Notes under the pieces: generated by a model
What the model was told of the DNA's origin: nothing
The model's input: only the letters and a program-made list of their open reading frames with translations
Database searches by the model: none
Program-made: the position numbers and the translations under genes
Origin: Tenebrio molitor
Taxonomy: Eukaryota > Arthropoda > Insecta > Coleoptera > Tenebrionidae
Assembly (NCBI RefSeq): GCF_963966145.1
Contig: NC_091049.1
Location: 19,282,001-19,346,000, forward strand
Direction: 5' to 3'
Length of the DNA: 64,000 nucleotides
In this document: one piece after another, positions 44,728-54,494 of the stretch
How positions within the stretch are numbered: the first letter of the stretch is position 1
Layout: every line of letters starts with the position of its first letter

Positions 44728-45066
44728 ATAGTCCAATTTTTACCCTTTTGAGGTGACGTCACGATTTCCTTCCTTGCTTGCTCTTTATTGAAACGACAGA
44801 AACAGAAAAAAACAAAAAAAAGGCACGTTTATTTATTGATGGTCACTTTGAGGTTATTTTATGCTTCTGTCAATTTGACAATTTTTAATTTCTTTCACTT
44901 ATTACATTGATTACAAACATAACCTTTCGAAGCAATTGTCAACAAATTTGACACATTTATATGTAGTTATTTATGATCAATTCAAATTTGTTTCTGATCC
45001 TAGCTCAAACATACGTAAAGTTACTAGATAATGACGTCACCTCAAAAGGGTAAAAATTGGACTATA
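44728..45066. mobile_element. MITE, about 339 bp, just upstream of the RT gene
   Basis: 36-bp inverted repeats: TAGTCCAATTTTTACCCTTT on the left and its mirror on the right, with TGACGTCA at the inner end of each arm. TGACGTCA is a CRE-type palindrome, so each arm carries a possible transcription-factor site. TA flanks. A 108-bp hairpin (TTTATAAAC..GTTTATAAA, 45166-45272) follows between it and the RT frame. Confidence 0.82.
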
Positions 45067-45355
45067 ATCAGGTTTGAATTTTATGTTTAAATTAACGTTG
45101 AATAAGGAAGTTACGTGTTATATTTGTATTGTTTATTTGGTCGTTGAAAAAGTATAGTATGCTCGTTTATAAACTTCTCTAGACACTAGTTTATTAAACA
45201 CTCGCTCCGCTACGCCCATGGACCTCCATGGCTACGCCTAATTTAACTTGTGTCTAAAGTGCCGTTTATAAATCTTGTTGCATAATTATACTACTGTCTT
45301 TATGTGTTTGATCGAACTTAATACAAACACTGCGTTTTTTATTTCGTTGCTGCAG

Positions 45356-47934
45356 ATAAATTAAGTTCCATTATTAATAATTGTCTTTCGACCAAATCAT
45401 TATCATCCTTTGAGAATCTTTTGCTTTTTTCGTATAGAGCTTTCAATGTAGCAGAGAAATCTGATAAGTCGTTGAATAAGCATATAAAAGAAAATCTTTC
45501 TAATTTTGAAGTACCTCAAATACGAACTGGTTCTAAGAAACGTACAAATTTATCATTAGCTAAGAAAGTAGAAGCAAAAGTAGCCGATTTTGATATCAGA
45601 GGAGCTGTTAAATTATTGTCCTCGGATGACTCATTAGCTTCATTCAACGAAGATGTTGCTGAAGAACTTAAAAAAAAACATCCTTCACCATCTCGCGAAC
45701 TTTTTTTCCCAGACCCTTTCAAACCAGGAGACATTAGTTTAATAGTCAATGAGCAAAACGTTCGAGAAACTATAAATTCATTTCCTGCCGGTTCTTCACC
45801 AGGTTTAGATGGCATGAGACCACAATACTTGAAAGATATCATATCTTTGTCAGCGGGTGAAGCAGGTCAGAAGGCACTAAGAGCTTTAACCAAACTGTGC
45901 AATTTTTTATTATCTGGGCAACTTCCTTCAGAAATCTGCCATTTATTGTATGGCGCGTCTTTATGTGCCCTTAACAAAAAAGATGGAGGAATTAGACCGA
46001 TCGCTATCGGAAACTGTTTGCGAAGATTGACCTCAAAGCTAGCCTGTTTTCAAAGTCGAAATATTGTAAATTCGTATTTATCTCCACACCAACTTGGAGT
46101 TGCAACTAAACTAGGATGCGAAGCAGCAATTCATACCACACGAACCTTTGTTAATAACGATCAAAACCGTGGCAAAGTTCTTCTTAAATTAGATTTCAAA
46201 AATGCCTTTAACTCAGTCGAACGGGATTGTATTCTGAAAGAAGTCCAATGTCATACCCCACTTCTGTACCCTTATCTTTATCAATGCTATAGAAATCCTT
46301 CAACTTTATTTTTCGGTAATCATTTAATTTCTTCTTCTGTTGGAGCTCAGCAAGGAGATCCCTGCGGTCCCATGATTTTTAGTCTTGCCATTCAACCAAT
46401 TATTTTATCTTTGGATTCTCAAATGAATATATGGTATTTAGATGATGGAACCTTAGCTGATTACCCAGAAGTAGTTTTATCCGACTTTAAGAAAGTTATA
46501 AATTTATCTCAGGAAATTGGCCTTGAATTAAACTTTAACAAATGCGAGATCTTTTGCTGTTATGGAGACACAGATTTAAAAGTCATAAAGGAATTTCAAA
46601 ATTTAGCACCAGGCATTAAAATCTGTGACCGAGAAAGTTTATCTCTTTTAGGCTCTCCAATCTTTGACCAAGGTTTCAAAAACACCGTCGAAAAAACTAT
46701 AATTACAGTTGAAAATCTTTTAAACAAAGCTGAACTCCTTAACAGACACGTGGCTTATACTTTAATCAAAAACTGTCTTTTCATACCAAAATTTAATTTT
46801 TTATTAAGAACAACTCCATTTTGGAAATTTTCTAATTATGTTAATTCAATTGATTCTTCTTTAAAGTCTTGTTTAGAGAGAATACTTAATTTACGTTTAA
46901 CTGATTTACAATGGCGTCAGTCCACTTTACCGATTAGATTTGGTGGTCTGGGAATTCGTCGCATTTCCGATATTTGCCTCCCTGCTTTCCTATCTTCAAT
47001 TAATGGGGTTAAAAAGCTTGTTTCTTTATTACTAAACTCAAAGGATAATGAGCTTAATATTCACCATTATGATGAAGCTTTAGCAGCCTGGGGTGTAGCA
47101 AATGAGAACGAAATACCAACAATTCCACAATTTCAGAAGAATTGGGATAATATTAATATCAAAGGAATAATTGCCAATGACTTAATCTTTAATTCACCTA
47201 GAGACTTGGCTCGTTTTAAAGCTTTGCAATGCAGAGAATCAGGATCTTGGTTACATGCAATACCTTCTCCTAATATTGGTACTCTTTTAGATAACACTTC
47301 CTTCCAAGTTTGTATTGGTTTAAGATTGGGTTGTAATCTTTGTACACCTCATATTTGCAAATGCAATGCGAAAGTTGACGAAATTGGCACCCACGGTCTA
47401 AGTTGTTTCAAAAGCAGTGGTAGATTTTCAAGACACACTGAAATTAATTCCATTATCAATCGGTCTTTAACTTCTATTCATGTGAATTCAACTTTAGAAC
47501 CAAACGGACTGTCTCGGGATGACGGAAAACGCCCAGATGGGATGACTTTAGTACCGTGGATTAAAGGTCAACCTTTGGTTTGGGACGTTACTGTTGTAGA
47601 TACACTTGCAGACAGTTACGTATTGAAATCATCTGAAGTCTCAGGTTTTGCCGCTGAAATGGCTTGCAAACGCAAACATAGCAAATATAGTTCAATCATT
47701 TCGTCAAACTACGTGTTTAAAGGTTTAGCATTTGAAACCTTAGGCCCTTGGTGCAAAGAAGCCATCGATTTCATTAATGTCATCGGAAACCGACTTATCG
47801 CGGAATCAGGCGATTCAAAATCAAAGAAATTCCTTTTCGAGAGGATTTCCCTTGCCATTCAACGTGGAAACGCTGCAAGCATTCGGGGCACTTTTCCAGA
47901 TTCCGCAATATTATCGGAAATTTTTGTATTATAA
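45356..47934 (+). CDS. Non-LTR-type reverse transcriptase with YLDD and R2-like C-terminal endonuclease
   Basis: The only long intact frame: open from 45322 to TAA at 47932. No in-frame ATG occurs before the conserved SSPGLDGMRPQ (about 45799-45831); TTATTTCGTTGCTGCAG ends at 45355, so this is probably a downstream exon. Counting residue 1 at 45421, RT motifs are RPIAIGNCLRRLTSKL (192-207), LKLDFKNAFNSV (255-266, catalytic D258), GAQQGDPCGP (308-317), WYLDDG (338-343, catalytic D341 and D342), NKCEI (373-377) and LLGSPI (409-414). Next is a Cys/His cluster (C638, C641, C646, C648, H658, C662, H672), then KRPDG (703-707), VWDVT (720-724) and KHSKY (752-756), the order of finger plus restriction-like endonuclease in R2-type LINEs. 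The exact clade is unknown to me. No tail, target duplication or second frame was found. Confidence 0.85.
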
Positions 47935-48071
47935 AACAAAAATGTTTATGTAATTATGTTATTTCGTTGATTATTTTTTCATGTTTATAACTTCCAATAG
48001 TTCATCAGCATTTTTGATCACATGTTTAAATCTATCCAATTGTATCATTATTATAGTGAGGATAATCTAAT

Positions 48072-48199
48072 ACCCGTTCACTTTGTATTGACCGTCAGTG
48101 GTGCAAATCGCACACACTTGGCATTAACTTTCATATGAGTTGTCATAGTAACAAGTCAGTCATTTGCACCACTGACGTTCAATACAAAGTGAACAGGTT
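48072..48199. mobile_element. Hairpin MITE, 128 bp
   Basis: Arms of about 38 bp: CCGTTCACTTTGTATTGACC at the left and its mirror at the right, loop of about 50 bp. It lies 140 bp downstream of the RT stop codon. Confidence 0.8.
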
Positions 48200-48387
48200 T
48201 TAAGTACATTATCCAACTGAGAATAATTATAGTTCGTGTTTTGTTTTAATTTTTGTTCAGTGACAACGTATTTTTTAAGTTGACAGTAACTGTTGAAAAT
48301 GAACGAAAAACGATTCAATGCGATAACATAACTTTTTTTGTATTTTTTAATTTGTACTCATGAAAAAATAGTCCTCCAAATACCCCT

Positions 48388-48543
48388 CGAGAATGAGAAT
48401 AATTTGAAAATAATTTTCCAGATTCTTTCTCAAACTTGTTGCCAAATGGCAATAGACACGAGAGTGCGGGCTCTCGTGTCTATTGCTTGGCAACAAGTTT
48501 TCGAAAATCTGTCGAATTATTTTCAATTTATTCTCACTCTCTT
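48388..48543. repeat. Near-perfect palindrome, about 155 bp
   Basis: The left arm starting GAGAATGAGAATAATTTGAA pairs with the right arm ending TTATTCTCACTCTC, with CAATAGACACGAGAG at the centre and a loop of only a few bases. No coding sequence; probably a foldback MITE. Confidence 0.85.
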
Positions 48544-48557
48544 GTGATATTATTACA

Positions 48558-49220
48558 GACAATATAATTCATGTATCACGTGATCATGAATGACCCAATG
48601 AAAACGCGTAAAGTCCTTAGGTAGTTGCATGGCTATCACAGCGATAATAAAAAACAAAAAAATTATTATCTTATTTACTTTCGTCGTTACGATTTTTGAT
48701 TGAAATAAATTTGTCAGTTTGACAAATAAATGAATAATTTTGTATTTCATTCATTATATTGTCTTATCGCATATAACACGTGGTATGATTAATCATCGAT
48801 GATAGTAAATTCGTGAAATTGAAGCAGGACATTTCACTCATAATATCATTGATAATAATCATACCACTACATAGTTATACAGGGTTATTCTAAATGATTG
48901 TAGTCGAAGTAGGCGTGAACACTGAATGTAAAATATATGGTTGCCGCTCCACATAAAAAAATCATCAAAATGATGTGTTAAATTGGGTGCAAAACAACTC
49001 AATATTTATAAAATTGATTGTAGAACAACTCAATATTTCTGGATTCAATCGTTAATTTAACAAAAATAAATAAAATCCTCATCACCGCACTTTTCACCTA
49101 AAAAATGACAGTGACAGCGACACAACTGACAGTTCACATGAAAGCGGCAAAAACGTAATAACATGGGCATGGCCTACTTCGACTACAATCGTTTAGAATA
49201 ACCCTGTATTATAGCCGAAA
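48558..49220. mobile_element. Double-hairpin MITE, copy 2, with nested insertion
   Basis: Matches the MITE at 22978-23296 through GACAATATAATTCATGTATC, TTGTCAGTTTGACAAATAAA and ATAACACGTGGTATGATTA. It carries about 60 bp (near 48597-48655) that copy 1 lacks, and lacks a CGTCCTTTGGACTCG segment that copy 1 has. A 327-bp MITE at 48880-49206 splits its right end; TTATAGCCGA resumes afterwards. Confidence 0.78.
48880..49206. mobile_element. mariner-type MITE, 327 bp, nested
   Basis: Ends CAGGGTTATTCTAAATGATT and its mirror (AATCGTTTAGAATAACCCTG, one mismatch), with about 36 bp of pairing to GAAGTAGGC. TA on both sides. Inserted into a double-hairpin MITE. Confidence 0.88.
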
Positions 49221-49478
49221 TATAAAATGGCTATGTTCAGTTCTAAAATGGACAACTCAATTTATTTGAAATAGGCAATCAAACTTTCAGATCCATGAAT
49301 CCTATGTTCAATAAAATAAAAAACTCACGGTATAAGTTTGACACATATTGTTGGAAACAGATTATGTATCTTCAAACTTGCGAAATAGATTATATAAGTA
49401 CAGTTAATTCAAAATTATAGAGTACACCTGAAAAATCAAGAAGTCGATTTATTACAGTTTTTTCCACATCATGTAAAG

Positions 49479-51510
49479 ATGCCTCTGGGGAGGTTTCCAA
49501 AACGTGCCAACCATGCTTTAGTTGTAATGGTCAGGGGTGCCAGAGTAAAGTTCAAACAGCCAATTGCTTATTATTTTACGAAAGATACTGTATCTAGTGA
49601 ATGTTTAAAACAAATTCTATTTTTAGCTGTGCAAAAATTAGAATTCATTTGTGACCAAGGGCCAACCAACATGAAAGTCACTAATTTACTTTGTTCCGAA
49701 ACTGTTTCAAATACACCTTCCATGACACATTTTGTTGTAGATCAGTCTTTCATTGTAAATAGAATGTTTGATGTAGGTAATCTTTTAAAGAACACGAGAA
49801 ATGCTTTGGTGGAATGTGATATGGAGTTTGAACTAGGAAAACTTGCTAAATGGGAGCATATTTATCAGCTCTACCAAATTGATCAACAACAATTTAAAAT
49901 TTTATATAAGCTTAGACCAGAACATTTTAATTTCAAAGATAGTTACAATAAAATGAAAGTTTGTGTTGCAGCTAGGCAGTTGAGTAAACAAGTCTCCATT
50001 GGATTGGGAATATATGCTTTAAAAGATGATAAAAATCCCAAATCACCAAATCGTTTGCCTGCTGAAGCAAAGCACACTGCTAAATTTCTTGAACTAATAG
50101 ACAGTTTATTCGATTCATTCAATTCTTTTTCCAAAACAGCAGAAGATGGTAAAGCTCTTCGATGTGCAGTGTCAGACGAGTCACCTCATGAAAATTTCTG
50201 GATTGAACAAATGGAAATTGATTAGTAAAAAAACGGGTAAGGATGTTACTAATCAGTATAAATTTATTACAGGGTGGCAAATAACAATTCGAGCCATGCT
50301 TGCAATTTGGAGAAAATTGAAAAGTGTTGGCTATGAATATTTATGTACACGTAATTTCAATCAGGATCCTGTAGAAAATTTATTTTGTTGTATCAGACAG
50401 CATGGAATTGCCAATACGAATCCTACATACTACCAGTTCATCTCAGCATTGAAAACATGTGTGGTAAATAATTTAGAAAAATCTATTCATGTAAGTAGTA
50501 ATTGTGAAAATGATTCTGACAAATTATTAAATAATTTGCGAAATTTTCTAACCACTTCTTCCAGCTCTACTGTCAAGGTGCATGCACAGTTTCTTCTCAA
50601 GAAATTGAACGAATTACTAATTTATGTGACAAAGTTGTAAATATGGAAGATTCTAATGCATTAGCTTATGTTGCAGGTTTCATATTAAGGAATATGACAG
50701 TATGCTCAGATTGTTCTGTCTGTAGGTCCGATTTGTTTGCAGAAAGTGTCAGTGACAAGAATCAGTTTGTTTCCTTAAAAAAATATGATGATGAGCAACG
50801 ATCACTATATGCTTCAGATACATTTCTTCATCTCGTAAGTTATGTTCATGAGTTATTGTATATTTTTTTAGATCAGAATGGACCGTAGAGGGATATGGAG
50901 GGAGCACTGCCTATGCTGGCAATGTAAAGAAAGCGGCACGTCGCGAGACCTTTTATGACGCCTTTTAAAATGACCGCCAGTACTTCGTGAAATTTCGTGA
51001 CGAGGGTCGTTGGGCATCAGATGCTTCATAGGCGTCGGTGTTCCGTCATTTTACTGGGATTTGGTTTTTTACACGTGAACCGGTTGCTGAATTGTCTTTG
51101 TATTTTTTCAGTTGTATAACTCTGATCTGTTTTTATTTTGAACTAAATATTTACGGTCGTCTTCCTACAATTCCTACAAAAATTGTCCCCAGAAAAAAAG
51201 TTAAAGGGACGCCACTGGAAAGATGAAATATCTGCGGTTATCTACGTTTACTTCGGTTTCGCTTGGCCACAGCCATCTCTACTTAAGTAGAGATGGCTGT
51301 GGCTTGGCTCATCCTGGAGACCTTTTATTAGGTCTACAGAAAAGCGCGGTCGGATCCACTATTTTGAAGAGTGCTCCCTCCATATCCCTCTACGGAATGG
51401 ACACACATCAATCTTAGAGGATTATTTTCAAACTTCTTTTGATGTCTTCAATATTTTAATTGCCCAACTCACAACAAGGATGTTCTTGCCGCGTTTTTAA
51501 ATCTTGCTTT
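49479..51510 (+). pseudogene. P-element transposase relic (THAP9-like), split by an inserted element
   Basis: RANHALVVMVRGARVKFKQP and IAYYFTKDTVSS start it, then LEFICDQGPTNMKVTN (a catalytic-Asp block, about 49650-49680), VGNLLKNTRNAL, AKWEHIYQLYQIDQ and KMKVCVAARQLSKQVS, LIDSLFDSFNSF, GKALRCAVSDESPHENFW. After a frameshift near 50220: ITGWQITIRAMLAIWRKLKS, TRNFNQDPVENLFCCIRQHG, NALAYVAGFILRNM and CSDCSVCRSDL (50690-50745). A 513-bp element sits at 50883-51395; beyond it the frame resumes with ILEDYFQTSFDVFNIL. The N-terminal THAP finger is missing. One frameshift, a stop after the first frame and the insertion make it inactive, yet most of the core is unusually well kept. Confidence 0.93.
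50883..51395. mobile_element. Non-autonomous element, 513 bp, with 6-bp target duplication
   Basis: 26-bp inverted repeats, CCGTAGAGGGATATGGAGGG at the left and its mirror at the right, flanked by AATGGA on both sides (50877-50882 and 51396-51401). A perfect inner palindrome (GCCACAGCCATCTCTACTTA and mirror) lies at about 51262-51305. The P-element frame rejoins exactly when the element and one AATGGA are removed. A 6-bp duplication fits none of the common superfamilies here; Dada-type elements make 6-7 bp, but that is only a suggestion. Confidence 0.85.
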
Positions 51511-51752
51511 TTCCTTTATGATCTATAAATATGTAAACGACTCCAACCGAGGTAATAAGAAAAATGTTATTGTAAGTAAACCTTTGTCAAAAAATGGTAA
51601 GAAAATCAAAATTTTTGTATCATAACTAGCTTAGTACATGTTTGCGTGCAAATCAAATTCGTTGCTTTCTATGTTTTTGTCTTAATTTATGTGACTTTGT
51701 TTAATTCGCAGAATGCCTAGAAGAAACAGGCGTTCTGTGATTGTTGCTTATA
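51511..51752. other. Spacer with a small exon-like start
   Basis: A TTTAATTCGCAG at about 51713 is followed by ATG and PRRNRRSVIVA, cut by the mariner-like element at 51751. Similar peptide-coding stretches reappear at 52650 and 52727 on its other side. Confidence 0.35.
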
Positions 51753-52610
51753 CAGGGTGGTCCCGATATAACCTGCCAAAAAAATTCTGGGTCATTAGAA
51801 GGACATAACAAGTCCAAAAACCCCTTTTCGTTAGGTCCAAAATAATGGGGATAAATTAACCCCTATCCACACCCATTCGACGCTGCTGACCACTAGACTA
51901 GACTAGAAAAATTATTTTATAATAAATGTTCTGTGTGCCTTCCGTTGGCATTTAATCACATTTGAGTACGCTGGTACCAATTTTCATAAGCAGAATTCAG
52001 CATTTCTGGGTTTTTACGAATCTGGTTCGCGGCGTCTGTTACGCGATTCTGGAGTTGGCCTTTTGTATTTATTTCAACTTCGTATACCCAATCTTTCGTG
52101 TGGTCCCAAAAATTAAAATCCAGAGGGGTTAAATGGAGGATCGTGGACGCCATCGTATTGGAATCAGTCAGAACCAACCTCACATAAATGTAGATGTAGC
52201 TCCACAAAAGTACAACGGGACGGAAGGACTCCTTCGGGAAAACGCTCGCCGTATGGTCACCTTGCCGGTCTTGAATTACCACGTGTTTCGCCATAGAGTA
52301 AATGCAAATCGGCGTATTCTTGTTTTGTGAATTTCATAACTTTTTGAAGGATTCGCAAATTTAAAATTAAACTTGACAAATGTCATAGGTGTTGCAGGTA
52401 CCGTTGCTAAAGAAATTGCAGCCAAGTAACCAGAATTACCTTTTTAAAACCGATTAAGTCATTAGTGTACAGCAAATTTTGACCAAATTTTCAATTATTT
52501 TTATCTCTAAAACGAAAAGACTTTTATTAGAAACTTTTTTTGTGTATGAGTTCTACTCATCGTCACCTATTACAGGATTTCTTCTGGCAGGTTATATCGG
52601 GACCACCCTG
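51753..52610 (-). mobile_element. mariner-like element, 858 bp, both ends present
   Basis: Inverted repeats CAGGGTGGTCCCGATATAAC..., perfect for 26 bp, flanked by TA. The minus frame 52294-51956 reads HLTPLDFNFWDHTKDWVYEV, with the third catalytic Asp block (PDLxPLDFxxWG in relatives), then RVTDAANQIRKNPEMLNSA, the C-terminus of a mariner-type transposase. The rest of the transposase is deleted. It shares ends and about 400 bp with the truncated copy at 2548-3262. Confidence 0.9.
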
Positions 52611-52774
52611 TATTTTAGGCTCTTTCTTGTTTTTTTTTTTTGGTAGGACCGCCTAGAAGTTACAGGCGTGCTGCGATTTTTGCTTTGCAGAATACATTTT
52701 AAGTTTGCATGTGGGGTGTATGGGATATCTAGGAGAAATAGCTCTTCTACCAAGAGAGCGATCGTGCAATTATA

Positions 52775-53390
52775 CAGGGTGATCTAAAAAAAAATTAAAA
52801 TGCTCTAGCAACTTTATTTCTTTTCCGATTTCAATAAGCGATATATCAAATGAAAAGGCGTTTAAAGGACTACGAACTGTCATACAATTTTTATTTTTTA
52901 AAGAAGCAGTTTAAGTGGGGTGATATTTAACTTTCTTATTATTATTTCAATGTTGTTTACATGCTAATTTTTCAACCCCCTGTTAACTTTTGTTCCGATA
53001 AAAATATTCAAACCATTTTTGGAACAAAGTTGGAAGATTTTTTAAACTATCGGATAGGTTACAATTTAATATCCCAAACTGTCGAAAAAGTTGTGAAAAA
53101 AATACTTTTTGGGCGCCGAAATAATAGTACGTCGAGCGGCCGCCAGAGTAGCGCCATTGTCGGCTCAACCAGCACCTGACGCTTTTGGACGCTTTCGGCG
53201 CGCTAAAAAATATTTTTTCACAACTTTTTCGACAGTTTGGGATATTGAATTGTAATCTATCCGATAGTTCAAAAAATCTTCCAACTGTGTTTCAAAAACG
53301 GTTTGAATATTTTCATCGGAACAAAAGTTAACAGGGAGTTGAAAAATTAGCATGTAAAACCCCATGGCCAGTCTTAAAAAAAACTCACTG
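52775..53390. mobile_element. Foldback mariner-type MITE, 616 bp, with 160-bp palindromic arms
   Basis: Left end CAGGGTGATCTAAAAAAAAA with TA; the right end (..AACTCACTG, TA) is only loosely its mirror. Inside, 52950-53112 and 53195-53365 pair over about 160 bp. Because of this symmetry both strands encode almost the same 50-residue peptide (NFCSDKNIQTIF and NFCSDENIQTVF). A GC-rich loop of some 80 bp (53113-53194) lies between the arms. Confidence 0.8.
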
Positions 53391-53462
53391 TAGATTTTAT
53401 AGTTCGGGCAGTATTTGTAGTTTTCCTTAGCTTACAAATTTTGTAAAAATTTGAGGCAGTTA

Positions 53463-53957
53463 TTAATTTCCTTCTTTGTTCCATCCATTCATCATCTTCA
53501 TTTTGATCTGCCGTTCTTCGTTCAATTTCATAAATTTGTTCAGTTTTTTTTTAAATGATTTTAAAAATTCTTTCTCCTCTTCTTCATACATTTCTCTACA
53601 CATGTGAGCCTGTTGAGAATTTTCACCATAAGATTCATCAGGTTTATGTGTCCTGGAGTGCTGGTACCCTTTTGAATAACCTTTTTGCCTCAGTTTTATT
53701 TTTATTACATCACTTTGTTTTTTCACTTTCGCCATTCTTCGAATCTTTAATTTCCTTATGATTCCATTTTTGTTCCTTCTTAATGTACCATGCGTCATTA
53801 TGCATCAGGTAAAAATACTCACTTTTGGTTTATTCTTCCAATTTGACAGGTTTGGAGTACCTCCTCTATTTCGTTTTCTACTTGTAAGTCTTTTTTTAAT
53901 TTTTTTATTAGCTTTGGCCATATTAAGAGCAAGAAATAAATTCCTAGTATCTAACCT
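53463..53957 (-). CDS. Small basic nuclear-type protein gene, unrecognised family, two or more exons
   Basis: Minus strand. A TCTATTTCTTCTTTCAG acceptor ends at 53958; 36 bp later an ATG (53921) opens KANKKIKKRLTSRKRNRGGT and PNLSNWKNKPK, which stops exactly at a GTGAGT donor (53822). Joining phase 0 at a CAG near 53640 would give HSRTHKPDESYGENSQQAHM, then REMYEEEEKEFLKSFKKKLN and an end at 53463. That acceptor is poor in pyrimidines, so the joint is a guess; the second part is also open alone from 53798. The upstream intron would extend into the Harbinger element starting at 53997. Basic, coiled, about 100 residues; I know no match. It could be a host gene or an element gene. Confidence 0.4.
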
Positions 53958-54291
53958 CTGAAAGAAGAAATAGAATTACTAGGTGTAGAAAACTTATGGC
54001 CGTTTGCACCGTCAATACTAAGTAATGCTTAAGTATTGGACCAGACTTAAGTTGCCGATTTCATTTGCACCGCTATCAAATGGTTTCTTAAGCTGTGCCT
54101 AAGTTAAGCCCCCGAATATTCCTGTCCTAACTTTTAAGCAATGCTTGGCACATGCGTATAAGATATTTTGTTCGGACTTGTGATGTTGATGGCGCTGGCG
54201 CGAAATTATCCATTTCTTGTCGGTTTCGGTTTCGCATCGGCGAATCTTTTACATTAAATTATTAGATCAGCAAATTTGTTGCTATTTTATC

Positions 54292-54483
54292 ATGAGTTGC
54301 CAGGTAAGGTTATGGGACAAACGGCTGTCTATAGCCGAATTAACTGAGCAGCAGCTGATGAGGAATGTGGAGTTTGACAAAGAAAAACGAAAAATGGAGA
54401 TGCAAATTGTACAAGTAGAATTAGAGTTAAAAAAAGAACAATTAAAAAAAATTAAGAACTGGAATAACAATTCTGTATTGTAA
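54292..54483 (+). CDS. Harbinger accessory-protein C-terminal helix
   Basis: The 63-codon frame MSCQVRLWDKRLSIAEL.. continues into FDKEKRKMEMQIVQVELELK and KEQLKKIKNW, a charged coiled helix like the C-terminus of Harbinger Myb-like proteins. The DNA-binding part is absent. It faces the transposase remains tail to tail, the usual layout in these elements. Confidence 0.55.
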   Translation: MSCQVRLWDKRLSIAELTEQQLMRNVEFDKEKRKMEMQIVQVELELKKEQLKKIKNWNNNSVL

Positions 54484-54494
54484 TAAATTTTTTA

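Noticed and set aside
52961..53365. Two overlapping genes on opposite strands
   Set aside because: The similarity of the two peptides is explained by the palindrome.
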